A stretch of 64,000 bases of DNA from Branchiostoma floridae (Eukaryota; Chordata; Leptocardii; Amphioxiformes; Branchiostomatidae), in the NCBI RefSeq assembly GCF_000003815.2, contig NC_049997.1:16937708-17001707 (forward strand), read 5' to 3'. A program made the translations under genes and the position numbers. Under the pieces are notes generated by a model, which had not been told where the DNA came from, made no database searches, and saw only the letters and a list, made by a program, of their open reading frames with translations. Below, piece after piece: positions 20,800 to 32,119 of the stretch. Position 1 is the first letter of the stretch. Every line of letters starts with the position of its first letter.

Positions 20800-21680
20800 T
20801 TAGTAACTCTATCAGCGTGCTATTGACCTCTGCACAGGTCAGGTAGATTGGTCAAAACAGAACATGTGTTGAATGAAATTTGTTCTGTTATCTTTCATCA
20901 GTTGCAACAAACAAGAACAACAAAAAATTCTTTTTCTCACCCATAGACGTCAGGGCCATAGATCTTGTTCAGGTTATGTTTTCGGCAGCGTTTGTGGTTT
21001 AGTTAGTGGTTTAACGGCATAACTTGAGCAGCTAAGGAGGTACGCTGTAACATTTGGCATGTCGGCAGGTGTCGACAAAACAAAGGGCCTTTGATTGTGG
21101 GCTTCAAGCGACTTTGTATGATACACAAGTACAGTACAGGGGTCATTTCGGGGTCATGTCAGGACGCCTACAAGTGTATTGCTTGTTGGACGAACGCCAA
21201 CAGGAAGACGCAAACGGCAGGAAATCCGCACAATAACTATAATGACTCTGTCGCATTCCTAATCATATTAGTTATGCGAATACAGCAACAAACACTTTAT
21301 ATTGAATTAGGACAGTTTAGCCCATGATAAAAACTGATACTATTCCTTGATTAGATATACGTTATCACATTCCAAAGAACATATGCATAATCTTAGGGGA
21401 GTGGTTTGGGTTAGTTGCCAAGCTGTACAGTTTGTACTTTCATGTACTTTCATCGTGTTACTTCTATGTGTTAAGCCAAGTTTCAGCTAGATTAGATATG
21501 TTTTGGACTCTTACCAACGAAAATGTTACAACCAATGTTAGACAGAGGTCTTCTGTACCAGTTACGAAAAGGGCAGTGATGCATTCTATTGCTAGGAGGC
21601 GCTATTGTGCTGTGTTTTCCTTTTAGTGGTTCATTAAAACACACCTGTAGCAATACATTCTGTACAGTTAATTAGTGCTA
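20800..21680 (+). repeat. R2 dispersed block, copy 2, first part
   Basis: Same ordered landmarks as the 10.8 kb copy: GACCTCTGCACAGGTCAGGT (20825), AACAGAACATGTG, TTTGGCATGTCGGCAGGTGT (21053), GCCAACAGGAAGACG (21196), GATGCATTCTATTGCTAGGA (21579). It is interrupted by a LINE fragment and resumes at about 22320. Confidence 0.7.
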
Positions 21681-21689
21681 ATAATTAAA

Positions 21690-22312
21690 ACTAGCTAGAA
21701 TTTTTTCAGCTTTCATTAGTAGCAAAACTGTCAATTCTTAGCAAGTTAAAACAATGTTATGAACAAGAAACATACCTTTATGATATAAATGATTTTGAAA
21801 GTTGAAAAGCGATAACTCAGTTCAGAATCAGTAGCCATAAATTGAATATTGAAACAGGCAGATACTACAATATAACCCTTGACCAAAGGTTCTGTCCTTT
21901 CTGTCCAAAGCATATTGAAGATGAATTTCACTTTTTAATGGAATGTTCTGGATACGCTATTTTACGTAGTGAGCTATTCACATTTCTCGAATCCAGTACA
22001 GCAGATTTCAAGAGACTCGATGCTACAGACAGATTTGTATATATCTTTAGATGCCACAACTCCCATAATGCAAAGATATGCAAATATATCAAAGACTGCT
22101 TTGCTATTAGAAAGAATAATGAAACTCATGATTAGCCAAACTCGATTGTAATACTATATCAAAGACTTGTGTTAGCCCTTCTTGTTATGTTAATTAGCAT
22201 GTTGAGTCTTATTCTTTACACCTATTTTGTACTTTGTATTATAGTCGTTGCCATACATTGTACCGTGTGCAAATGTCGTGCAATAAAGTTCATTCATACA
22301 AAAAAAAGTATC
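21690..22312 (+). mobile_element. 5'-truncated LINE fragment inserted in R2 copy 2
   Basis: The frame 21842-22135 carries CPFCPKHIEDEFHFLMEC and CKYIKDCFAIRKN, a C-x2-C...H...C zinc-binding tail typical of the end of non-LTR retrotransposon ORFs. A 3' untranslated part and GTGCAATAAAGTTCATTC with a final A-rich run (22301-22307) follow. R2 sequence continues on both sides, so the element landed inside R2. Confidence 0.65.
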
Positions 22313-22319
22313 TAATATA

Positions 22320-22560
22320 TAATTCTTAACCCTACGTTTGACCTGAGATATGGTATGAGAAATGCTTCAACCTTCTGGATGAATATTGGGCTACTATAAT
22401 AATTGTTTATGTCATAAGAACTGTACAAAAAGACATGTAAACAATATTAGGTGAAAGTTAGAATAATCACAAAAGCACTCGATCTTGGGTCAATTCCTTT
22501 TATTTCCACACCTCCCTTCTATCTTCTCAACTGCCCTGCGATGTAATTAAGGATTAATGA
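22320..22560 (+). repeat. R2 dispersed block, copy 2, second part
   Basis: CCTACGTTTGACCTGAGATA (22331) and GCACTCGATCTTGGGTCAAT (22475) continue the R2 order seen at 11736-11930 and 32933-33110. Confidence 0.6.
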
Positions 22561-22666
22561 CCCGCCCCGAGGTGTATATGGTGTCACTCGGTGGTTTTAT
22601 TCGGAGGTTATAGCAAAGGACCCTGCGTTATGACACCATATACACCGATGAACAGGCGGGTCAATA
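22558..22666. mobile_element. Short foldback element (~108 bp)
   Basis: TGACCCGCC at the left and GGCGGGTCA at the right are exact inverses, and inside them GTGTATATGGTGTCA pairs with TGACACCATATACAC. The transcript would form an extended hairpin. Confidence 0.6.
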
Positions 22667-23289
22667 ACGTTATTATCATATAGCCTATCCAAACTTGCAA
22701 ACTCCTGTATGACGCATACATACGTGTGATAATTTCTTTGTCGAATATCTGAAAGTTCACATTTGTTCTTTGGTACATACATTTGTAATAAGATTACAGA
22801 TTGTATTATGAAACCAAAATTTCCACAGAAAATATTCGAAACATTGCAGTCTCTGGCTTTTTAGAACAACAAAACTCATTATCAATGTCAGGAGCCATTC
22901 CCCCTTGCAGTCTGTACTTATTCTCTCTGCTCTGGCATGTGTTTCGTTCTTTTTGAGTGGCCAATGCCTGCATATCCCTTACTTTTTGGTGTGTATCGCT
23001 CCTTGATTGGTCAGAATGAATCGACACCGGCATCAGATGAGCGATGCACACCGGCCTAGCCGGAATCTATAGCTATGTGTTATGGCGTCATAACCAACGT
23101 GGAACGGGGCCTTCTGATTGGTCCGCGGCGCCTGGCTTTATGATAATTGATCTTTCTCCCTTGACCCTTTTGTAGGCTACTCTATTGTAGATTTGTACAA
23201 AGGTGAGTAAAAAAATGCAAGTAGTTTTAATTCATTCTCTTCGCCAATGGCGATAGAGTATGATTTTGCCGACTTGGGTCTGTATGTAG

Positions 23290-23960
23290 GTCAACAACAC
23301 ATAAGTCGAGAAATTGTGGATGGAACTTTTTGATTTTTTGCAGGTGTGTTGCGGTTGTCAAAAGGCATGCCTATTTCGAAAACGGTTTACCTGGCGTTTT
23401 CTTATGGTACAGCAGCGAGCTTTGTATTTTTTCGGGATTTGTTTCCGGAAGCATGAGTCAAAATGCAGCTGGGCGATTTCCACGATATTTGGCAGGTGTG
23501 TAGCGGTTGTGGAAAGGATTGTCATGTGCGAGAATGGTTTAGCTAGCTTTTACCTATGGTGCTGTAGCTGGCTTTGTATGTAAGTGCGTTTGTCTGTATG
23601 CAAGATAACTCGAGATGTTCTTGATGGATGTTAATGATATTTCGTTGATAGGTAGGGGACACAGAAAGGAAGGTCAAGTTCGATAATGGGCTTCCTGGCA
23701 ACTTGTTTTGGTACTGCAAGTGAGCGTCAAAGTTTGCGCCTAAATTTTCCAGAAGTGCCAGGTTCATGAATTTTAAGTGGTGGATAGCTGTTGGGACTAG
23801 GAGTAAATGGTGTAATTTTGGGCCCCCTAGCAGCTTGTTTGGAACTGCAGTGGGTCTTATAGTCCGTAACTTTTTAGATGGATAACTCCTGAGGGGATTG
23901 AAAGATATTCTTTATTTTTGGTATGTAGGTACTTTGGGTGATTATCAACATAATGAGATG
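23290..23960 (+). repeat. Degenerate ~150 bp tandem repeat
   Basis: Four to five diverged units share a TGGATG...GATATTTGGTA/GTAGGTAGC...GTTGTGAAAAGG pattern followed by a GGTACTGCAG-like segment. Related sequence is at 26030-26600. In similar genomes such units are parts of non-coding mobile elements; here that is inference. Confidence 0.45.
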
Positions 23961-24130
23961 CTAATTATATAAATCACTATGTATTTAATATAATTACTTA
24001 GGGAAACTATAATGGTTGCAATATACTTGTGACGGAGTTACCTGAAAGGACTTGAATCGGCCCATAGATGCCTAAAAATAGAGAAGAATTAGGTCAAGAG
24101 AGCCAGTGGAAGCAGAGAATCCCTGACGTT

Positions 24131-24212
24131 GTCTTGGAAGCATGAAATTCTGATTGACCAGGGATGATATGTCTTGAAAGCATGAAATTCTGATTGACCA
24201 GGGATCATACCA
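24131..24212 (+). repeat. Two direct copies of a ~40 bp segment
   Basis: GTCTTGGAAGCATGAAATTC with TGATTGACCAGGGAT occurs twice in tandem with two base differences. Confidence 0.85.
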
Positions 24213-25266
24213 GGTCATCTGTGTACTATTCGACCAGGCCGGAGTCTGGTGAGACTACTGATTTTGACAAAACACTATGAAAGTTGCGCTGGAAAATTGT
24301 ACATAATTTCATTGTCATCAGTTCGCTGAGACGGTTATGTTTTTGGTAGCATTTGTGGGTTTGTGAGGAACACACGTTCATGCAGTCATTTGCTATTGGG
24401 GTAGGTACTCTTTAGTAATACATGAATAAGACGTTAAAGTCTTGATAAAGGCATGATTATTTGGCGAAGAGAATGTGTTTGTCGAACTTTAGTTTTTTGT
24501 ATCGAGTTAGTCGAAATTTGGCACAAACGTAACGACATATATCCTTCAGATTAAAGCTAACCACACCGTTGGGAGATTGTCAGACGATCAGTAACGAGTT
24601 CCTCCAGATCTGACCAACCTACACCAACGTATACCAGCAAACGACAGACACCAGTGCTGTACAAGTCAAGTGCTACAGATTCCATATGTAAAAGGAGATG
24701 CGCCTACATTTCAAATAACATTATTTTACAATATTGACTGCTAACACAGCATATATATAACAACCCCTACGGTTGCTAAAATGTGTCAATTTATGAACAT
24801 GAAGTGGGGCAGCGTTATTTTATGTCCTGCTATGGTTACGTATTTCTAGTAAATCTAGCAAATTGTTTCGATACTGACATTCTACTTACACCATTCTGAA
24901 GGTGTTCTGATTTAGCGATGCTATATTGTTACTCAGTATTAATTTTAAAAAATGTCTGATTATGATTTATGGATCATTAAAAAACACTATCACATGCCTC
25001 CATAATATAACATTCCCAGTAAGCTCAACTTAGAAAAACGTATATTTTAAAATATTTTTGAATCTTTAAATCATATTGATATTCATCAAAAACTGTTAAC
25101 AAAAACTAAGATGTCCCTCTCCAGGTCAGCTTTGTGAATCAAGAAAAAGAGTCTCATTCCTTGATTATGTCACTTAAAGAGAATTCAAGACAGTTCTGCG
25201 ACTTCATCCAGTCGTCAAGCTGTAGTTCTTGAAGTACGCGATCGTCAGACTGTGCGCCAGCTTTTC
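24213..25266. other. Spacer after the stop of gene D (3' side)
   Basis: AT-rich sequence with no recognised gene or repeat. The 3' untranslated region of gene D should lie in its right part; I could not fix a polyadenylation site. Confidence 0.4.
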
Positions 25267-28200
25267 TTACCAGCAGAAACACGGGCAACATTTAGTAGTA
25301 GGAGAAGGAGGAGGAGGTGGAGGTACGATTTGAAACCTCTGCGACTCCAATGATGGTCCTTGTCCTGTTAAAGTTAAAGTTATAGTCAAACAATAGAATC
25401 CTTCATCTCGACATTACATAGTTTCAGAAAACGAGAAATATTCAATTTATAGAAGATCTTATTCCACTCACCTACATGTAATCATAACTAACTCAGTTAA
25501 TATGATTAATAATGAAGTATAGTATGATTGATAACTCTATTCCATATTTTAATCTTACAGATATTGTAAATGTTGTGGTTATATATGCATTGCATTGCAT
25601 CGTATTGCATGACTATGTATACAATTGCAGACAATAAAAATTCAGCAGAAATGACAAAAAGACCTTCAAAAGTCGTACCTTGGAGCTTGAATAAAGCCCG
25701 ATTTAGTTGTTTTTTTTTAAACTCAGTCAAGGTGATAACTTGTGCTTTGCTTTTGTCGCCTGGCTGTTGTTGTGAGCCCACACAAGAGGCGAATATAAGC
25801 TCTGTCATGCCAACGTGCGTTTTCATCAGGAACACTCGTGGGTCGGCAGTTGTGTTGATGTCTTCAGCATTTTTCGGATATTCCGGTTTAAAGTCCTTCG
25901 GCAACTGTGAGAGAAGCAACAAACATGTGAGAGACCATGTTACATATAGCTATTTTTTATTCACTTCGTGAAACGAAGTGTTTGCAGTCAGTGCTGTTTT
26001 GATGTCAGGTGGTCGTTTGTCAGCCTGATAACTAGGGAACGCGTGAATGGATGGTTTTGATATTTGGTATGTGGGTAGGATTAGACATGACGAAGGAATG
26101 GCAGGAATTGCGTTACGGCAGGGCGCTCTACCGGTGTGTTATGGTACTGCAGCGGAACTTCCGGTTTTGCTATTTTTTGTTTGGGACTTGTTTGGGTGAT
26201 GATTTTTAAGTGGTAGGTAGCTGTGTAAAAGCATGAAAAGGTGTGTAAGTTTTGGCCACCTAGGGGTTTCGCAAGGGCGGTGAAAGTAATTCTTGTTTTA
26301 GGTTTTGAGAAGGAATAATGAGAGAAGGGGTTGATGGATGTTAATGACTGTAGGTATGCAGATAGCTTACGTAATGATGTGCATTCTTGTATGCTTGTTA
26401 TGCAAATTAGGTGGTAATTTGCATAATACAATAGGTATGTGTAGAAACCCTCAAAACTCTGTGTCTGTGAACAGTCCAGCTCCTTCACGCCAACACAGAT
26501 TGATCTGATATTTGGTATGTGGGTAGCTGTTGAGAAGGAGAAGAAACGTACGAGGCGTTTTTTGTCTAGTGGCTTTTGACGGTTTTGCAGGGGATGTTTG
26601 TACTTGAAAAATAGTGTTTAGTGTGCTAAGTGTGGCGATTACGCAATAGTGGTTTATATTTAGGAGTTACGTCATTCTGCGTGGGTTGGAGTTTTGCATG
26701 GCCCCGTCCCCACAGGAAGTGACCCCAAAGGTCATAGTTGCGCAATAGAGGACAGCACGACTTATATATACCAGACGATTACAAGACAATGGTACTACAG
26801 GGACAGTACATTATACATGATGGGGTGTAAACGTTTCCTATAAGATTTGATAATCTGTAGATTAAGGGCAATGAATAAGGGCAATATAATGGTGATATTG
26901 TTTACAGGGGCCTATATTATACGTTTTAAAAGGGTTGTACATGTAACCGTTACTACCGGTACAATACATTGTTGAACAAAGCAGGGTTTGTTTTTCACAG
27001 TAACTTGTAGTCATTGATGAGAGTGTTTATAGGGATTCTACATTAGACATATGGGATACACAATGTAGTGGACTGCATGTTACATCAGCATTGTTGCAAC
27101 CATTGATACATTTGCTTCCGGTGGTGGATTTGTTATCCTACCTGCTGAAATCGGACAAATTTCTTGTTGGATAAGCATTTGGTCTCTCTTCCAAGGAAGA
27201 AATTATGCATCCTGTATGTTATCCCGGACAGAAAAAGGTGTCGCGAGGCGTATAATCCTATTGACTGACAAACCCCGTGCGGGCGGATAAAGCGTTCCCT
27301 CCACGGCAGGACTTGGGCCAGCTGGACTGATTTCACCGGGCGACGCGCGGCTTGTCATGGTCGTCAGTAGGGCTCCCATAACCTGGCTAAATGGTTGGAA
27401 ATTAACCACTCTACCCGGAAAAGTCAATACTTGGACAAATACATGCGATGTACATCTCAAAGTTGAAATTTTATCAACTCACCATTTGGTTTTTATGTTT
27501 TGTTTTGTTTTTTTTGTTCCTATGAAAACACCCACCGACTCCAGATATAAAGAACAACCCATTGAACAGTATCGCCTGTTTCATTCATATCTTCCTTCCA
27601 AAACATCAAGGACAATTAAGTTCAGAAGAGGATCGAGTAAGTGTCTGTTGTAACTTACCTGCAGACTAGTATACTCTGGTTCATCTTCATCGAAGGTAAA
27701 GTACATTGTGGACTTTTCAAACTGCAGCACAACATAGGTGCCGTCTGCAGGTGGTATACTGGTGTAAGAGTACACTCGCACTTTCACTGAATGGAAGAAT
27801 GAAATACAGGATCAAAATTTGTTCAACTTTAAGTCTTAACCATATTTTGTATAATATAAGAAAAATTCAGCAATTATAAAATATAAACGCTACTGGAACT
27901 AGCTTGTAAGAGGTCCACTTACCGTTCTCTGGCGGCACATTTTTGTTCTGCGTCCGGAACACCTTAGTTCCCGGATCCCCATTTTTCAAGTATTTCTGAA
28001 CAAGGTAACATTCAAGGTACTGGTTGAGTATGCTCTGTGGTTCATATGGACTCGGTGTTGAATTCCCATCAAATACAATCGTCTGAAAAAAAGGTGAATA
28101 ATCAAAATAAGTGGATGGGCCTTACAATCCATATTTTGCTACATTTGTCTCTTTCCTACTCATAAATACCAACATGTACACACCCACCCGAACAAACAAA

Positions 28201-28636
28201 CAATCAGACAAGAAGGCGGTCAAGCCAAGTGGCACCGACTCTCCCACTGAGATTCCATTTTTATTGTCGTCGGCGGCGTTTTCAAAACCAGGGACATAAA
28301 CATTATTTTTAAAAGCTTCATTCTACGTGTATTGCCCTTTCACACAGACACTCACACCCAACCATACACATCAAAACAGGGAGAGAGAAAGAAACAGACA
28401 CAAACCACAAATTCACACACAATCAGCGAGGAACTCATGTCAAACTTATTAGCACCTTTGTCTCTTCGCCCTCGTCTGCCATGTTGACGCCGTGAGAATA
28501 AAACTGTGCTGCAGACTAGTTTTTCCTCGTCCGCTCAGACCAAAACTTGGCAAAGATCAACAATGACATACCTTTAAGTATTGCTCCCTTTATATATGCA
28601 CATATATACACGCGCACACACACGCACACACACACG

Positions 28637-28686
<50 letters not shown>

Positions 28687-28875
28687 CACACACATACACA
28701 GTTAAGTACGCAAGCATGAACGTAGAAACTCACACACCTGTACGTCCGCACGTCGAACTTAAAAGCATAAACATATACTTTCGCGAACACAAACAGACAA
28801 TCAAACAAGTCAGTAACCAAGTCAAGTCAAACTTACTGTTGCCTTTCCGATCAAAATTTGGCCCACCTCTGCCAT
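25267..28875 (-). CDS. Gene D: complete five-exon IL-1-like beta-trefoil protein, 216 aa, C-terminal CCPCFCW
   Basis: Exons: 28875-28837 (MAEVGQILIGKAT, phase 0), 28082-27923 (ends phase 1), 27786-27659 (ends phase 0), 25904-25679 (ends phase 1), 25364-25267 (stop TAA). All frames close; the short RQTL-type exon of C and E is absent. Residues about 14-66 include SILNQYLECYLVQKYLKNGD; about 68-109 include PPADGTYVVLQFEKSTMYF; about 110-184 include TTADPRVFLMKTHVGMTELI, FASC, PGDKSKAQVITL. The last exon reads LESQRFQIVPPPPPPS and ends TTKCCPCFCW; ESQxFQxV matches gene C. There is no signal peptide and no N-terminal glycine; four cysteines at the very end suggest palmitoylation at the C terminus instead of N-terminal acylation. 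Closest to gene F in the FASC/PGDK region. An alternative first exon lies at 28450-28482. Confidence 0.82.
28450..28482 (-). CDS. Possible alternative first exon of gene D (MADEGEETK) with defective donor
   Basis: It lies 355 bases inside intron 1 and has its own TATA box (28588-28596) and a leader homologous to that of the main exon (TTGGTCTGAGCGGACGAGGA; GGCGTCAAC before ATG). The place of the donor reads CTA|ATAAGTTTGAC instead of ACA|GTAAGTTTGAC, so GT has become AT. A weak in-frame donor AAG|GTGCTA six bases earlier (exon 28456-28482) would also leave phase 0 and could join exon 2. Either a working alternative promoter or a decaying duplicate. Confidence 0.4.
28588..28596 (-). promoter_or_regulatory. 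TATA box of the alternative first exon of gene D
   Basis: TATATAAAG on the minus strand, followed by GGGAGCAATAC and a leader similar to that of the main promoter. Confidence 0.5.
28605..28700 (+). repeat. (CA)n microsatellite in intron 1 of gene D
   Basis: CA repeats between the main and the alternative first exon; GT in the sense of the gene. Confidence 0.9.
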
Positions 28876-28974
28876 GTTGACACCTTGAGAACTGGGCTGT
28901 GTTGCACACTTCTTCTTCCTCGTCAGCTCAGAACAAAACCTGGCCCCGAAATGTGGGATCCAGTCCCTCACCCC

Positions 28975-28999
28975 CGTTATATACCACCCTCTTTATATA
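28975..28999 (-). promoter_or_regulatory. Main promoter of gene D with tandem TATA boxes
   Basis: TATATAAAG at 28991-28999 with TAGACCTGG before it, and a second TATATAACG at 28975-28983. The ATG is about 110 bases downstream of the first box. Confidence 0.65.
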
Positions 29000-29549
29000 C
29001 CAGGTCTAAAAATAGGTACAGGTGGGGATACTGTGATTTATATTCAATGTCAACAGACCATAAATCAACGGATACGTCGTTGTAAAAATGTAAAAACGCG
29101 GGAAATCAACACTTGCTAGTTTAGTCCCTTTATTTAGTACAGAATATTCTCAAACGTTAAAAACGTGTTATTGCAAGGAATGGTGCTAATTCTATACATG
29201 GTTAGTTAATTCATTCTTACCACACTGAATTATCATAGAAAATGACGTATTCCAGGAGGTAAGAGGAGCATTTGCATTTGTTCTTTCAAGAGGACCCATG
29301 CCATGACCGTCCGCAGTTCAAGTCTATCTATTCATTACCCTAAGGTGTCAGTTGTGATCAAAACGTTTACGCATATGTAACTCTGTGATAGTTTCGTTCA
29401 CGTCTGTACAGGTAAAGTTAGAGTCCTTTCGCATTTTGACCATGGGGAGAAGTTGTCTAGGTTTCGGCCCCTTCCCATCAACACATACATAAAGTTTGTG
29501 ATAAACGCACGCAAAGGCATACGCACACATAGCAGGTGTTTTTCCACCA

Positions 29550-29790
29550 GAACGTTCTTGGCCGCACCCATGACGTCAGGACCATTATATTGCTCTTTTT
29601 TATGTTGCTTTCGGCAGCGTTTGTTGTTAGCTCGAGCAGCTAAGGAGGTGATGGTAGGTATAAACGAAGCAAAGGACATTTGTGTATAGGCTTCAAGTGG
29701 CTGTGAATGGTACAGCATGGGTTGTGCCGGGGCCATACCAGACGAATGTCAACAGGAAGACTCAAGCGGCCGAAACGGCCGACCTATGGC
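29550..29790 (+). repeat. R2 fragment
   Basis: GACGTCAGGACCATTATATT, CGGCAGCGTTTGTTGTTAGC, CTCGAGCAGCTAAGGAGGT, GCCGGGGCCATACCAGACG and GTCAACAGGAAGAC follow R2 order with deletions. Confidence 0.5.
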
Positions 29791-29899
29791 TTAGTCACAT
29801 TCCCAATTACATCAATCATAATGCAAGCATTTCATGCTCATTATATTTCAGCCATACCATAGGTATGGTGAAATATATTGTATTCGTAATGTTTCTTTC

Positions 29900-30974
29900 T
29901 TTCTTTCTTTCTCCTGTCAAATCTTCAAATCGAATCAACTCCGCCATTTTTTAACCGATTGACTTGAAATTTGGCACAAAGGTAGAGTAAGCCAATACCC
30001 CCAGGTGTTTTTTTCATTTTTTTCATATCTTCCTTTAAAATGATTTTATTGAGGTTTTTGTCAATTTTTATGTATATTTCGGGCTCCTGTACCCTGGTAT
30101 TACAGTCGAATGACATGAAATTTGGTAGAGAGGTGCCTTGATCATATGCTCACCTAGATTCAATAACAGTTTTGGCATACGGTACAACATAATGCTTAAT
30201 TTTGCGATTTTTGGCAATTTTTTTACCAAAAAAAGGACATTTTTGGCTCCTGTAGCCTCGTTTTACAACCAAATGATCTGAAATTTGGTATAAAAGTGCC
30301 CTTTAATTATGTGCACATAAATTCAATAAAGGTTTTCCCATACGGTACAACAAAATGCTTAATTTTGCGATTTTTGGTCATTTTTTGACCAAAAAAGGAC
30401 ATTTTTGGCTCCTGTAGCCTCGTTTTACAACCAAATGATCTGAAATTTGGTATAAAAGTGCCCTTCAATTATGTGCACATAAATTCAATAAAAGTTTTCC
30501 CATACGGTACAACAAAATACTTAATTTTGCGATTTTTGGCCATTTTTTTGACCAAAAAAGGACATTTTTGGCTCCTGTAGCCTCGTTTTACAACCAAATG
30601 ATCTGAAATTTGGTAAAAATGTGCCCTTCAATTATGTGCACATAAATTCAATAAAAGTTTTCCCATACGGTACAACAAAATGCTTAATTTTGAGATTTTA
30701 TGGCCATTTTTTTGACAAAATTTGGACATTTTTTGCTCCTGTTCCCTCGATTTACAACCTAATGACCCGTAAATTGGTAAAGGGGTGCTCTAGATATCTA
30801 TTCAAATGACCCATGTATAATTTTTGGCATGGACCACTTTAAAATGATATGTTTGGGATTTTTTGGTCATTTTCCAATGGCCAAAGGGGTCAACGACCTC
30901 AAGGCCTATTGTTGCATGAGGGAGATGGCTGAAATATGCTGTATTTGCTCTCAAGCAAATGTCGGCCTTTCTAG
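29900..30974 (+). mobile_element. Non-autonomous Helitron with internal ~163 bp tandem repeat
   Basis: The 3' end shows the Helitron signature: hairpin ATTTGCTCTCAAGCAAAT (30943-30960), then GTCGGCCTTT and CTAG (30971-30974) followed by T. The body holds about five units of ~163 bp between 30090 and 30890 (GGCTCCTGTAGCCTCGTTTT, GAAATTTGGTATAAAAGTGC, CATACGGTACAACAAAATGC). The left border is not certain; it lies after the TTTC run at 29890. A related unit lies alone at 62215-62330. Confidence 0.6.
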
Positions 30975-31930
30975 TTTTATGATATTTTTATGATGAATAT
31001 AGAAAACGGTTTTATACCTTGATTACCCAAGAAAGTTTTCCTCATCTGAAGAGAGCCTCAAGTTGTACATCCTAGGCGGTTTTTATCTTTATTCACACAT
31101 GTACGTTTTCCTATTAATTCAAATTTAACACAAATCCAAGCTTCATTTGGAGCCTGGTAGATGCTAAGTTTTTTACACACGATCAAACTAAAACTCTCGG
31201 CAAAAACAGTAGCGGCGACACGAGGGATGAGGGTGTCTTTGGGAATACCTCAACCAACTCGCCCCCCCCCCCCAAAAAAAAATATGCAAAAATCATGCAA
31301 CAGCCCTCCTCCCCAAAAAATTTCGTGCTGCCGCTTCTCACATAAAGTTGTGATCAAATCTCCAACTAACTCCATTTCCATATGTTCACTCGGTCGCTAC
31401 TTTGAAGTACTAACGTTAAGTATAGAGAATATCAGAGATAGATGGGTTATGAAAACAAGATCCGATCCTAAGCTTTGCTGGGCATGTGTTCTTCAGCTAT
31501 GACCAAATCTTAAGCATGAAAGAATATTACCTCTCTTACTCTCTGTTGGAGCCAGTTGATTTTGCGGTCTAAGATATCTATGCATTTCAAATGAAATGGG
31601 TGTCAGTGCTGGCTATATGTTTAAGGCAAAGTAAAGTTACCAACAACATCACAGACCGTACGTGTAATAACTACGGGGTACCCCTTGGTCATTTTCAACC
31701 AAATACAAAAGAACTAGAAATCATCCATGAGTTTATAGGTATCACTAGACCTTTATGTACCATAGAAAAAAATTGATACAAAATACCAAAAACAAAAAAA
31801 TGTAACGTTATTTCAAGTAATCGAGAGGAATATTTGACTGAAGTCTTGTCGTATCCTAACTGTGTCTGTGAATCTTCGGGACGGTGTTAAGGAACATCCC
31901 CATCAAAACTGAACACAGAAGTCAAGTGGC
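30975..31930. other. Spacer without recognised genes
   Basis: Contains C- and A-homopolymer runs near 31262-31290. No family exon, promoter or transposon end was recognised. Confidence 0.4.
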
Positions 31931-31933
31931 ATC

Positions 31934-31972
31934 TGTTGACAACTCTTTAAACTGGCCGTTCTCTTGCACCAT
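31934..31972 (-). pseudogene. Dead first exon of a D-type family member
   Basis: Thirteen codons reading MVQENGQFKELST, the same length as exon 1 of gene D (MAEVGQILIGKAT), preceded by GTCAAC as in D and followed by GATGCCACTTGACTT where D has GTAAGTTTGACTTGACTT. The GT donor is lost. An upstream in-frame ATG (32009-32011) gives MGHKNC. The leader GAGCCTACGAGGAAGAACAC also matches D. No TATA box and no further exons were found. Confidence 0.5.
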
Positions 31973-32119
31973 GTTGACGTCGGGTATATATTTACAGTTC
32001 TTATGTCCCATGACACAAGACTGTACCACACGAGTGTTCTTCCTCGTAGGCTCAGGCCATTCGAGGCGTTTGTTTTGGGGACGGTGTGAAGGAATTTTTT
32101 CCTCATACTAAACTCTAAA

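Noticed and set aside
27133-27460. Minus strand frames near 27.2-27.4 kb (PSPAVEGTLYPPARG) as an exon of gene D
   Set aside because: No splice sites of the right phase between exons 3 and 4 of D, and no paralogue match.
28200-28330. Third first exon in gene D (MSLVLKTPPTT start, minus)
   Set aside because: A CACTTGGCTTGACC intron-like sequence follows, but the exon would end in phase 2 and cannot join exon 2.
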